A stretch of 64,000 bases of DNA from Spirodela intermedia (taxonomy: Eukaryota; Streptophyta; Magnoliopsida; Alismatales; Araceae), in the NCBI GenBank assembly GCA_902729315.2, contig LR746274.1:1488001-1552000 (forward strand). The letters are read 5' to 3'. Shown piece by piece: positions 27,321 to 44,688 of this stretch. Position numbers and translations under genes: made by a program. The number at the start of each line of letters is the position of its first letter. Position 1 is the stretch's first letter. The notes under the pieces are model-generated. The model searched no databases and was not told the DNA's origin. It saw only the letters and a list, made by a program, of their open reading frames with translations.

Positions 27321-27959
27321 GTTTGTTTATCCTTGGGGAGAGGTACAAGTTTCATGTATTGTTTCTCTCAGGAGCATGCATCTCATCATCCATGACTTGT
27401 TTCCACTCTTTCTTAGAGAGAGATTATGAAATACTAGCTAGAATGGTAATCTTATCCAAGGTAGCAAGGAAGGTTCTATAAGATGCAGAAAGTTTATGAT
27501 AGGAAATAAAGTTTGTTGAAGAGTATAATGGTTGTTTTGTACAAGATCATGAAAGTTTCTTGGGGGTAATATGAAGGTCATTATATTAGGGACTTGTAAT
27601 GATAAATGTAGTTTCTTGGTCATTAGTTAAGGCCAATTCAAAGTCTTGGGTTGATTCAAAATTTGGGATACTTGTGTTTTGGAATAAACCTAACAAAATC
27701 TGAGTTTTTTGAGAAGTGGATCAGGAAGAGGTGGATTTTGATCAGACACATGAATTAATAAAATAATTTGACCTAGAGGAGAAGAAACTCCTTCTGAGAA
27801 AGAATCAAGTAAAAGTAAAAATGGCAAAGATGAGTCTTGAGATGTTTTATGGAAATAAAAAACATATTCATATGTTATAAAGGATTTTTGAGTTAGTGAA
27901 TGATAACAATGATATCCTTTTTGAGTTGTTGAATATCTAACAAACATATATTTATGGGA

Positions 27960-29210
27960 TCTTAGATCTAATTTACCTTTAGTTGGATTATGATTATGAA
28001 TGAATGAGACGTCCTAATATACCAGGCTCTACTGAGATATAGAGATGATTAAGAGGAAAATAAGAAGCTAACTTCTTCATAGGACTTTAGAAATCTAAGG
28101 TTTTAGTAGGAAGACAATTTATTATATGTGTTGTAGTGAAAAGAGCTTCACCCCAAAAAAAATTAAGTGCACTCGCTTGAAATAAGAGTGATCATGTAAC
28201 CGCCAAGAGGTGTTAATTTTTCTTTGTGCCAATCTATTTTGTTGAGTGTAAACACATGAAGACTTGTGTATAATACCCTCAACGTGAATAAAGTAATTTA
28301 AATCATTGCTAAAGTATTTATTAACATTATCTGACCTGAATTTATTTATAAGATTATTAAATTAGGTTTTAATCATTACACTTGTTTTAACATAATTGAG
28401 CTTCTAATTTTTACTTAAGAAAAAAAACTCATATGTAATGAGTGCAGTCATCCACAAAGGTAACAAATCATTTATTACCAAGTAAATCTACATTGGGACA
28501 TGGTCTCTAGACATCACTATTAATGCAAGAAAAAAGGATCTCACTCTTTTCATTTCTAATTGGAAAGGAAACATGACTATATTTAGATAGTTCACATATG
28601 TCACATTTAAGTATTTTTACATACACTTTTGAAAACAAGGAAGGACGAAAACTCTTCATAGTAGCAAAAGAAGGATGGCCTAATCTTTGATGAAGGAGCT
28701 GAATTCATTTAAATCCTTATGCTCTGGAGATGGATCCACTTCCACAAGACAGATTTGGCTAAATCCCTCCAAGATGTAAAGTTCTCTTCATTATCTAACA
28801 ACCCCAATCCTCTAGTTCTGAACCTTATCAAAGATAACACAAATATCTTCATCAAAGAAGTCATGATAATGTGTGCTTTTAATAAGGCTTTTTACATAAA
28901 TAAGATTGGTGAAAAAAATGAGAACATGGAAAACTTTGGTGAGGATTCTTAAAGGCTCAAGAATCAAATCTCTAATACCAACAACTGTGAAAAGTGTGCC
29001 ATCAATAGTAGACATTTTTTTATCACTAGAACATGGGGTGTAGATAATGAAATGACATGATGAATTTGTCTTATGATATGTTACTCCTAAATATATTACC
29101 AAACATTTAGTAATATCTTGGGATGGAGCTCGAACACCAAGAAAAGAGTGTAACTCACCAATTTGATGACTTGTTGTTGGTTGTGAATGTCGTGTTACCA
29201 TTGCCTCCAA
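27960..29210 (-). pseudogene. copia protease and integrase remnants
   Basis: At 28812-29210 the minus strand encodes a block ending in KVFHVLIFFTNLIYVKSLIK, typical of the segment after the copia protease active site. At about 28190-28275 it reads GIIHKSSCVYTQQNRLAQRK, equivalent to the integrase motif 'G..H..SCP.TPQQNG.AERK', and at about 28105-28160 WGEALFTTTHIINCLP. Frameshifts separate the pieces. Pol-type enzymes are the clear source. Confidence 0.8.
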
Positions 29211-29989
29211 TTGCTCTAATTCAAGGCAAAGTTTATCTACTTCACTTGATGGAGTTAAATCAATATTTTTTAAGTATGTTTGTTCAAACTTCTAATTAGA
29301 TGAAGAATCAATCACCATGTGAATATGATTCACTCGATTCTCAGAATTTTGTGATTTATTATGGAGTTTATATCATCACTCCTTGATATGATGGGGTTTC
29401 TAGAGATTATTTCTATAATCATTTTTCTAGTTCTTATGTAGCACAAATGATGTTTGATTACTCAATTTTTTTATTGATTTAATGGTGTCCTAGTTTAACT
29501 AAAAATATTATAATACATGACTCTTGAGTGGACAACATTTTTTTACGACTTTCTTGATTTAGTATAATTGATATCACCTCATTAATATAGTCTCCATTCA
29601 CGTCTTAGAATTTGTTGTGATATATAGCAAAAAATAAGACTCAAACCTGTCAAAAAATTTAATAACCCGCCTTCTTTCTATGATATTTCGTAATGCAGAA
29701 ATTTCTTTGGGTTCTTCAATCCAAAGATCAAGATAATAATCAAGCTTCTGTCATAAATTTTTAAGTTCTCGTGTGTACTCCATCACTGATTTCAAACCTT
29801 GAGTAGTTGATTGAGATTTTATCTCCATTTCATATGTGTGACTCATTATTTTTTATCGAATCTTTCATGTGTACTATTCCCCAAATCCTTCACAATTTTC
29901 ATAAAGAGAAAGTCTCTACTAATCTGAGGAACCATTGTTCCCCATATCTATGTCTTTATCAAGGCATCCTCCTCTCATCATTTTCTAAA

Positions 29990-30247
29990 TTACCTTGACA
30001 TTAGATCTAGTGTAGTTTCCTCTAGATGATGTAGCATCCCTCTACTAATAAGAACCTCTCTAATATATTCTAACCACTTGATGAGATTATATCCAGTTAA
30101 CTTAAATTTTGTAGGCATGGTAGGGAGTTCAATCATCAATCTTGATGATACATGATTGACTTTCATAACAATGGTAGAGACATCACCTATTGAGGTCTCT
30201 CCTCCTTCAGACATAGAAAAACAACAAATCGAAATAGGAACAACCAC
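29990..30247 (-). pseudogene. copia gag N-terminal remnant
   Basis: An open stretch begins near the primer-binding site and contains the gag-type block KFKLTGYNLIKWLEYIREVL followed by HHLEE, which resembles the 'KLNG.NY..W' region at the start of many copia gag proteins. It ends at an early stop. It is part of the decayed element and not an expressed gene. Confidence 0.7.
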
Positions 30248-30436
30248 TTACTAAGCAAAAAAACATAATTATCATACTTCTTCAAAGGAAAAAAAAGAAA
30301 TGTCTTGAGAAGTGGCTCAAGAAATGATGTTGATCTTCTAAGTCCTTAAGAAGAGACACATGAAGCAACATAAATCTCTTATACAAAAAGAGATAATAAG
30401 AAAGGAGCAACCACACCTAGATTAGCTCTAATACCA

Positions 30437-30731
30437 TGTTGAATTTTCTCTAATTCCTTCGTTCCTCAAAGAATGATAAACCTTCTTGTAGAAGGGAAAA
30501 ATGAACTTCTATTCACAACATATGAGAAAAAGAAATAACTTCAAGATTTGTTTACAACAAATCTTGAAGTTCACAAAGGTCTGTAATTTATAACAAATCC
30601 ATGAGATAAGGTTTTAGGCATAAAGCCTTACATCTTGAGACATACATGTGATGTTCACATGCTTCTTTAAGTGAAAAACGTGATACACCTCACAATAACT
30701 ACTAACATAGTATTTACACTATATTTCAACA
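30437..30731 (-). repeat. 5' LTR of the copia element
   Basis: About 295 bp, ending TG...CA. It aligns along its whole length with 25671-25948. It carries a short perfect inverted repeat (CAAGATTTG, 7-base loop, CAAATCTTG) around 30542-30566 that the other LTR lacks. Confidence 0.88.
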
Positions 30732-31099
30732 AAAAGTAGATAATATCTCATGTTGACTAACCAGGTAAACTAATCCTTCGTACTACCATTAGGTTAATCT
30801 AATTGGGCCATTTGAGGCAATGGGGTAAGATGAGTATAATTGGACAATTTTAGGGAAATTGATGGTGTAAGACAATGAAACCAATGAAATATTTCTTGAC
30901 GATTTGGGGCCTAAAAATCACTTCTTCTTTTTTTTTGGGGGGGAGGGGGGGTGGGGGAGACCATGAAACAGAAGCATGATTATGAGTAAGTATACATACA
31001 AGGTCAACAAACAGGTTTGTCCAATAGCGTATGGGTTTGTGAGAAGCCACAAGATTTGCACCATATCACGGCCGGCTCCAGAGAAAAGTCCAAAAACTA

Positions 31100-31650
31100 G
31101 GCCTCCGCAGGAATCAGCTCATCTCTGATCCAATCCACCAATCCGAATGAAATGGCTACCAAATCGGTTTTAAACCCAGATTCTTGTACAGCTCATCTCC
31201 AACCCAATCTAGAGGGCCACATAAAATGCCCAGAAAATATGTTTCCGTGCCAGATGCCTACAAGGCTCATCTCCAATTGAACCTAACTAGCCATATGAAA
31301 AGCCCAAAAGATAAGTTTCGGGCCCAGATTCCCTATAGAGCTCAGTCTACTATCAAACCTAACTAGCCATATGAAAAGTTCAAAGGAAAGGGTCTGGGGC
31401 TAGATTCCTCAAAAGATCATTCCCAATCCAGTCTAGAGGCCCAACATGAAAAGCCCAAAAAGTAGGTTTCTTAGCCAGATTCTTGTAAAGCTCATCCTCA
31501 GCCAAGCCCAACAAGCCATGTGAAATCTTTTTAAATAAATGCATGGTTTGGGTGGAATTCCTACAGAGCTCATTTCTGATGCAATCCATAGCTCCGCATA
31601 AAAAGCCCGAAAAATAGGCTTCTGCACCGGAGGAGGCACTGGACCTAGAG
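31100..31650. repeat. 75-bp minisatellite, about 7 copies, just 3' of BON
   Basis: The word GCTCAT (or a one-base variant) recurs at 31117, 31191, 31265, 31340, 31415, 31490 and 31568, giving periods of 74, 74, 75, 75, 75 and 78 bp. Each unit also carries 'CAGATTC' before it and 'CATGAAAAGCCCAAAA.ATAGGTTTC' after it. Copies have diverged. The array ends about 30 bp before the BON stop codon on the minus strand, so it would lie in the BON 3' UTR if the transcript extends that far. The open frame through it on the minus strand exists because the period is a multiple of three. Confidence 0.85.
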
Positions 31651-31682
31651 AATGGTATCAATTATATACAACTTCTTTGAAG

Positions 31683-37886
<6,204 letters not shown>

Positions 37887-37916
37887 ACTCGTTGATAGAG
37901 ACGAGGAGGAGAACGG

Positions 37917-37930
37917 GAGGGGAGGGAGAG

Positions 37931-37961
<31 letters not shown>

Positions 37962-37962
37962 G
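37917..37962. repeat. (GA)n tract in BON 5' leader
   Basis: A GA-rich run with short AA interruptions lies 31 to 76 bp upstream of the BON start codon. It is CT-rich on the transcribed strand's sense sequence, as in the transaldolase leader. Confidence 0.8.
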
Positions 37963-40900
37963 GAGGAAGGAAGATCGAGCGGCGGCGGTCTGCGCTTCTG
38001 GGAGGACGTGGAGAGAACGTAAACTGAAACACTGAATCTCAAGTTGTACTACATTTTGATGGGCACATTAGATCTACGCAGCCTATTTCAACAACCCGTA
38101 CTAAAACTCCGAGATTACGTAACACAATACATTCCTTTATTTCCGTTCGTTGCGTATCAGGTTTCACTGCGTCTCGATACGTATTGAAAACGGACTGCCG
38201 TACATTTTAGCTGCTGTGAGGGAGGTGGGTCCGGGATGGCATTCTCGTGAATCGTGTGCGGCGCGTGGGTCCCACAGAGTGGTTCTCAGTCAATGCACAC
38301 CATCTCCAGGTGCTATGTCTCACCATTCGAAGGATTTGAAAAGTCAAATAAATCCTCCTGCCCCCGTAGTCACAATATCACACGTGTAATAGGTTTGAAT
38401 TAATTTATTTATTTTCTCATAATACTGGCTAAGAAGAATATTTATTCAAGAGGATAATGCTTGCACTTAGGATTATATCTAATTTTTTAAAAATAAATAT
38501 TGATGATAAGCGAAATAATATTGATGATAAAATATATCATAATCATGGTAACGTAACAGTAAATCACATGCTGGATTATTCATAAAAATATTAATATAAT
38601 ACAATTATTTCACTAATTTCAAAACATGATCCTATTTATAGAAAACCTTGAAAGAATTACGCTACCATAAAAAATGAGGCATATATTAGGAAAATGGAGG
38701 GATTAAATCATGCATCTTCTACTCATAAGAGCAGAAAAATCGGGTAAACATGATTCAAGCATCCGATGAGCCAATTCTCTTTCAATTAATGTAAAAAAAA
38801 TATATAATAATTCATCAAGTCTTGAAGAATAACTTCATCAAAACCTCATCTCTGCAGGACTGATGAATCCACACGAACCCAGAGCCGGGTTTGACAAGAT
38901 TTCTGATGAATGAGCTCCATTTGGAAGAACCTGGAAGCAGAAGTTCCACCAGAGGAGTGTGAGATGTGTACAAACAGATGTCATCAGAAGCTCTGTTCAT
39001 GACTGATTATCAGAAAAAAAAAAAAACCTTTCCTTTTTAAGCAAAAACTGCCTTAACACGATATCTGGACCCCATATTTCAGAAGATTTCAGACATTCTT
39101 ACAGATTATATACCCCACAGAACTCCAATCACCGATATGCTGGGGCTGAGTATGATGTGAGGAGACAGGGAGGTTAGGCAGGCTAGTCCGGCTGGAGATT
39201 GGCCTCTGAAGGCATGGATTTCCGTAGCCCAGATGCGTTCAGTGCCTCTGCTGAGCTGCTGACTCCGCGGCACCTGTATGCACACTACCACTGCCACGGT
39301 GGTGAGTAGCTTCGCTATCTCTCGAGGTAACAGAGTGATCGTTCCTTATTGGCGGAGTAGGGGGGGCTGTTCACTTGGAATCGTCTGAGAAGCAGCCCGG
39401 TTAGAGTTGGTATTTAGAAGAAAAAAATAAAGTCAAAGGTCAGACCAGGAAAGCAATTCAGTATGGAGATGTCAGGAAGAGGAAAATAAATATGAAGCAA
39501 AGTGCCAAAACGCAAGTTTTTGGTCAATCCGGTCCGCCCCTTATACCAATAATTAAGCTGCACATTAGTGAATACTTTCTTCTCATAAGATATTGGGTTA
39601 CCCCCATCCATGGCATTGGTTGACTCATCCTCATGAGATGTGCACTATATCCTTCATGGCTCCACCAATCTTTAAGCAATTTGCTAGATCCCTGCTGGCT
39701 CGGGTCATGTAGAATTCTTTCCAGTTATATCACTTTCAGTCATGTCAACCCCATTTTTTGTGGTCTTGCTCCTAAACAATCAATTCCTCCATAACAGAAG
39801 TCAACCTGTTTTCATGCGATTTGTACTAAATCCTTTCTGGGTCAACGCACGAAGAAGAGTGAATCAACCTTTCTTCAACATAGGCTGTCCATGTGGTCAA
39901 CGAATCATCCTCTAAACTCATGATCGAACCTCGTCGATCAACCATTGAGGAAAATCAACCAATCTTACAAATTATTTCTCTGCTCCATACTACCTTTTTT
40001 TTCAAAAGTTGAAACTTACATTCAGACTTCATCAGGTAGTTTTAATCTCCAGAAAAATTCATGATCTGTTTTCCCCCCACACGGGGGTTATCCGAAAGTA
40101 AAAGCTGCATATTTCCTACTTATTTCCACCACATATCAACTATCCCCAGCACATGACTCTCCATGGTTAAGAGATTTATACCTTGTCATCTGCTTCTAGA
40201 ACACACCCCTAGTCAGATCATGAAGAGAAAATAAGATGCCGAAAAAGCAATGTTAAGTTTAGTACACCCCGAGGCTCACCTTGCTAGCTTCGTTTGCACA
40301 GTGTCACTCTATTGGCCACTATGATTAGTGTCTGCCCTTTTACCATTTTCTCTTTTTAATATGGAGTCCCAGATGGGACCATGATTAGGAATTGGACAAG
40401 TAGATTTGTGATTCATTTTTCATTCACTCATGAATTATCACCTTGAACATAATTCATGAACTTAGTTGTGAGATTAGTATATTCATGCACATGAGAGATG
40501 AAAGTATTTTTAAAGCAGTTCATATGGTTATTTGGCTTTTAGAAACATAGATGTGTGAAACCATATTTTCCGTGTTTAAAACCCACACACACAATGGGCC
40601 TAGATTACATGTCTTAGTGGTCTATGATTTTACTCTTTTCATGGGTTTCACTATCTGTAGAGATTTATGATAAGGGATAGACAATTTAGGACGTGGATGT
40701 TTAAAAATAATTACCGATAGAACCAAAATATTTTTTGTAAAGGGAAGATGAGGATTCTAAATTCTTAGAATATAAATGTATTCAATTTTCTTGCTATATT
40801 ATTTCACAATCTTCTTTCTTAATCAATGCTTCTATTTTTTCCATCTACGTGTTAATGAGGCTGGATGGCATCAACTAAACTAAAAATTTTAAGGTCCATG

Positions 40901-41619
40901 GTGATACAAGAAACTCGATAGAAAACTTTATCAGCAACAGTAACATTTTATGAAAAATAAAAAATATCATGAATGAAGAATATCACAACTACCATGAGAA
41001 ATGGGAAAATAAGAAAAAGGATAAATCAATTATCCGGGAACTTGATGGATAATATGCACAGTTTTAATTCAGATAAATATCTCCGACAAAAACCACATCA
41101 AATCAATTTTCAGTAGCCTACTTAGTTCACATTAGGATTGTAATTGTACTCGTGACCGTAAACCATACGCCATTGTGAGTCAGAAGAGAAATCTACTGCA
41201 TTATCTAATAACAGACGATCTAAAATTCTCAAATGATACAAAATGCAACAGATTTTCATTATTACATTGAAAAAAGAAGAAAGCCAACTCTTTGGGAGAT
41301 CTGCACTGGTTAGAAGAAGCCAACTCTTGGGAAATCAGCAGATCTTCTCTGGTTAGAAGTTCTAATATTGTGGGTCAATGGTTGCAAGGACTTTATTCAT
41401 CGTCATGATATACAAAATAAATTGGGCACTCAATAGACCATTTTAGGGAATGATCCACCATGATTTCGGCTGATGAACATCAAAGTGCTCACAGAATAAA
41501 CTGGGCTCTTGAATGACGCCCAATTCCTTCTTTGCGTTTTCAGTAATGAGGCAAAATATAAAGCAGGTTCGTATAAACAAGGCCTCCATTCTTCTTCTCA
41601 TCATTAAAAAAGTTTACCC
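37963..41619. other. AT-rich intergenic region between BON and PPR genes
   Basis: The first several hundred bases should hold the BON promoter, and the end near 41620 should hold the PPR 3' UTR. In between, frames are short and share nothing with known families. No LTR, terminal inverted repeat or RNA gene could be recognised. A short open frame at 38815-39000 (-) has no support. Confidence 0.5.
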
Positions 41620-44600
41620 TCATAAGGCACTGGCTAGATCACTCAAGGAGATGTCCTTCGGCATCCAATCCCTGTCCACAGCCGTCCCCAGAAGCTGCTT
41701 AGCTTCATCCACATATCCCATGTTATGCAAGCCGTGGATTATTGCCACACAGGTTTCATCTCTTGGCCTGAATCCTTGCTCGGCCATTCCCCTTAATAAC
41801 CTAGATGCGACAGAGAAATCTCCCTTCTCACAGAGGCCACTTATCAATGATTCGTACGACGAGAGACCCAGTTTCCCACCTGACTCCGTCATCTTCTCAT
41901 GCAATTTAAAAGCCCGGGCCAGGTCTCCTACCTTGCAATAAGCATGAATCATCACCCCATAGGTGATGTCGTCAGGCACGATTCCCTTCTTTACCATCTC
42001 ATCGAACAGGGTGAAGGCTTCCACCATGTTTCCTCCCTGGCTGTAACCGTCAATGAGAGATGTGTAGGTGACTGCATTGGGCATGACCTGCTTCTCCTGC
42101 ATCTCCAAAAACAGTCTCTTGGCCTCATCCATCTTGGCCGCCTTGCAGAGACAATCGATCACAGTGGTGTAGGTGACGATGTTAGGCTTGATCGTCCTAT
42201 CCACCATTGACTGAAGCAACTGGTTGGCTTCATTAAGCTTCCCGAGCTTGCAGAAGCCATCAAGCAGAGTATTGAAGGAGAGGGTGTTGGCAAAGCCCTT
42301 CGAGGACATTTCGTCGAACAGCTCTAGGGCCCTGTCGAGCATCCCCACTTTGCAGCACCCGGCAACGAGGACATTGTAGTGGAAATTGTCAGCGGGGATG
42401 CCCTTGGAGAGCATCTCATCGAACAAAAAGAATGCCTCAGGTATATTACCGAGCTTGCACAGGCCATCGATCATTACTGTGTAAGTCACCCCAGTTGGAG
42501 CCAAACCATTCTGGAGGATGCCCTGAAAGGATTCCTTGGCCTTCTCGACATCGCCCGACTTCAGCAAACCGTCGATCAAAGAGTTGTAGGTGACGACGGT
42601 CGGGTCTATGCCCTTCGAAGACATTTCGTCGAGCAGCTGAAAGGCCTTCTGCAACTCGCCCGTCTTGCCGAAACCAGAGATCAGGGCGGTGTAGATGAAC
42701 ACATCGGGATTAAGACCCTTCTCCTGGAGCTCCGAGAAAATTTGCACGGCCTCCTCCATCTTGCCGACCTTGGAGAAGCCATTGATGAGGACACTGTATG
42801 CCTGCACGTCGGGGAGAATCCCTCTCTCGAGCATGGAACGGAAGGTGGAGAAGGCCTCCTTAAAGTTTCCAGCTTTGCAGTGCCCGTCAACAAGGGATGT
42901 ATATATGACATCGTTGGGCTTTAAGCCGGCGGCTAGCATCTCCTGGAAACACCTGTCCGCCTCATCCATTTCCCCGACCTTGCTGAACCCGTGAAGAAGA
43001 ACGCCGTATGAGAATTCATTGGGGACCAATCCTCTCTCGCGCATCAGGACAAGACAGTTGCGAGCTTCATCCGTCTTCCCTGCCTTACAGAGACCGGCAA
43101 TGAGAGCATTGTAGCAGAAGGCATCCGGGAGAACGCCTCTCTCGGACATTGTGTCGAACATCTTGGATGCGCCCTCGAAATCGCCTTCCCTGCAGAAACC
43201 AGCGATAATGGTGGTGTGGAGAGCAACATTTGGCTCCAGCCCTTGTTCGGTCATCTCTTGTAGGATGGAAGCAGCTCGCTCCGACCCTCCACCGTGGCAG
43301 AGACCATTGACGATCGCATTGTAGGTATGAAAGTTAGGTTGGAGATTTTGCCTCTTCATCTTCTCCAGAATCTGGAATGCTTCATCCGGATTTTGCCGGC
43401 GGAAATGCCCCTCGATGATCAGATTATAAGTCATGACGTCCGGCTTCCAACCCATTCTATCGATCTCATCCAAGAGCTCAACCACCTTCTCCATCCTGCT
43501 CATCTTACAGAAACCACGGATGAGATTGTTGAAGGTGATCATATTGGGACGAACACCAGAGGCCACCATCATATCCCTCACTCTGAAAGCCTCTTCCGCG
43601 TTGCCTTCCTGCATAAACCCATCGATCAGAGCGGTGAAGGCGGAGATATCAGGGGTCAGGCCCAAGCTGGACATCTCCGTCAGCAGAGACTTTGCTTCCT
43701 CGGATCTACGATTCTTGCATAATCCATTCACCAAAGCTGAATATGTAAAAGCGTCGGCATGTAGACCCTTCTGGGCCATCTCCTTCTTCAGCTGGAAAGC
43801 TTCCCCGAGGACTCCGAGTCTACAAAATCCGCCGATCATCGTGTTGTATATTACCTCATTTGAGATGCAACCTTTGTCCTCCATGTCGGAGAAGACTCGT
43901 TTCGCAGAATTCACGTCCCCAGCCTTGAAATGAGCTCCGATTAGAATGGAATATGTGTAGACATCCGGCCCTAAATTTGCCGCTTGCATTGAACTGTAAA
44001 TCCTCCAGAACAAATCCATGACATTGGCCTTCATCAGATCCTTCAAAAGAGAATTCAAGCACCTCAAACTAGGCGCCAGATTCCTACCTTCCATTAGAAA
44101 GACGAGCTCGGCAGATTCCCTCAACATGCCCATCTTCTTGTAAACGTCGATCAGAACCGAGAACACCGCAGGATTTGATCCCTCGTTCTGGTCGTAATTA
44201 CACGCGATCGAATCGAGAACAGAAGGAACCTGCGAGCCGCTCCGGATCATCCGCTCAATGATGCCACTGGCAGCCCCATGGAAGCCGGCGTTGCAGAGTG
44301 AAACAGCGAGAGAGGAGAAGGACTCCAGCTTCTGGGGAGTTCCCCCCAAATGGGACTCGGACCAATGGAAGAAGTCGAGGAGACGAAGGGGATCCGAGCT
44401 CCGCAGTTTCCGATGGCGGAGGACCGCCGCCACGACCTCGGGACTCAGCCTCCCGGGGAGATCTGAGCACGCCATGAGCGGCCTCCAGCTTCCGTGGCTG
44501 AGCAGGTCGCAGACTCGGCCGGCGACACCTTCTGCATCACTGTGGGCTCTTCCGCCGTCCTCCCCCGCCGGGTAGCTGCCGCAGCGGCACAGGATGAGGA

Positions 44601-44688
44601 GACTGGGAATCTTTGCGCCACTGAAGAGAGCCTTGCCGTGATCCGAGAGTAGGGGAGGCCTTCTTCCTATGCGCAGGGGGACGATCAT
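41620..44688 (-). CDS. P-class pentatricopeptide repeat protein, 24 PPR motifs, intronless
   Basis: PPR proteins bind single-stranded RNA in mitochondria or plastids and act in transcript stability, splicing or translation. The single exon encodes 1022 aa. The start is the ATG at 44688; nine further codons upstream are open but begin with TTG. The first about 40 residues are rich in Arg, Leu and Ser with few acidic residues (MIVPLRIGRRPPLLSDHGKA), which suggests organelle import, probably mitochondrial. From about residue 173 to 1011 there are 24 tandem motifs, nearly all exactly 35 residues long, with no gap; repeat 18 seems one shorter. There is no E, DYW or SMR domain, so it is P-class. 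Only 11 residues follow the last motif. It resembles the long Arabidopsis group that includes At5g61990, but orthology needs a tree. A GA/CT-rich stretch lies about 160-180 bp upstream of the ATG (44846-44870). Confidence 0.95.
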   Translation of the reverse strand: MIVPLRIGRRPPLLSDHGKALFSGAKIPSLLILCRCGSYPAGEDGGRAHSDAEGVAGRVCDLLSHGSWRPLMACSDLPGRLSPEVVAAVLRHRKLRSSDPLRLLDFFHWSESHLGGTPQKLESFSSLAVSLCNAGFHGAASGIIERMIRSGSQVPSVLDSIACNYDQNEGSNPAVFSVLIDVYKKMGMLRESAELVFLMEGRNLAPSLRCLNSLLKDLMKANVMDLFWRIYSSMQAANLGPDVYTYSILIGAHFKAGDVNSAKRVFSDMEDKGCISNEVIYNTMIGGFCRLGVLGEAFQLKKEMAQKGLHADAFTYSALVNGLCKNRRSEEAKSLLTEMSSLGLTPDISAFTALIDGFMQEGNAEEAFRVRDMMVASGVRPNMITFNNLIRGFCKMSRMEKVVELLDEIDRMGWKPDVMTYNLIIEGHFRRQNPDEAFQILEKMKRQNLQPNFHTYNAIVNGLCHGGGSERAASILQEMTEQGLEPNVALHTTIIAGFCREGDFEGASKMFDTMSERGVLPDAFCYNALIAGLCKAGKTDEARNCLVLMRERGLVPNEFSYGVLLHGFSKVGEMDEADRCFQEMLAAGLKPNDVIYTSLVDGHCKAGNFKEAFSTFRSMLERGILPDVQAYSVLINGFSKVGKMEEAVQIFSELQEKGLNPDVFIYTALISGFGKTGELQKAFQLLDEMSSKGIDPTVVTYNSLIDGLLKSGDVEKAKESFQGILQNGLAPTGVTYTVMIDGLCKLGNIPEAFFLFDEMLSKGIPADNFHYNVLVAGCCKVGMLDRALELFDEMSSKGFANTLSFNTLLDGFCKLGKLNEANQLLQSMVDRTIKPNIVTYTTVIDCLCKAAKMDEAKRLFLEMQEKQVMPNAVTYTSLIDGYSQGGNMVEAFTLFDEMVKKGIVPDDITYGVMIHAYCKVGDLARAFKLHEKMTESGGKLGLSSYESLISGLCEKGDFSVASRLLRGMAEQGFRPRDETCVAIIHGLHNMGYVDEAKQLLGTAVDRDWMPKDISLSDLASAL

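Larger units (their letters stand above)
25671..30731 (-). mobile_element. Full-length but decayed Ty1/copia LTR retrotransposon
   Basis: The element lies on the minus strand. Its LTRs are at 30437-30731 (5' LTR) and 25671-25948 (3' LTR), both bounded by TG...CA. Directly inside the 5' LTR, at 30436-30425, the minus strand reads TGGTATTAGAGC, one mismatch from the common plant primer-binding site TGGTATCAGAGC. Inside the 3' LTR is a purine-rich polypurine tract (AACTTGAGGGAGAG). The flanking 5-mers AGAAG (25666-25670) and AAAAG (30732-30736) look like a slightly diverged target duplication. Internal order gag, protease, integrase, reverse transcriptase, RNase H matches copia. Many stops and frameshifts make it non-functional. 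The two LTRs differ at roughly 15-20% of positions by eye, so the insertion is old. Confidence 0.92.

Noticed and set aside
31060-31650. Regular-spaced repeats considered as a CRISPR array
   Set aside because: The repeats are contiguous 75-bp diverged units without unique spacers, in a plant nuclear context; this is a minisatellite.
31380-31661. 93-codon minus-strand frame with repeated peptide
   Set aside because: Produced by a 75-bp minisatellite whose period is a multiple of three; no start context or family similarity.
38815-39300. Short minus-strand frames in the BON-PPR gap
   Set aside because: Short, no splice-consistent continuation and no recognisable family.
42379-42924. Long open frames on the plus strand across the PPR gene
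   Set aside because: They are antisense shadows of the regular 35-residue PPR repeats; the minus-strand protein accounts for the conservation.
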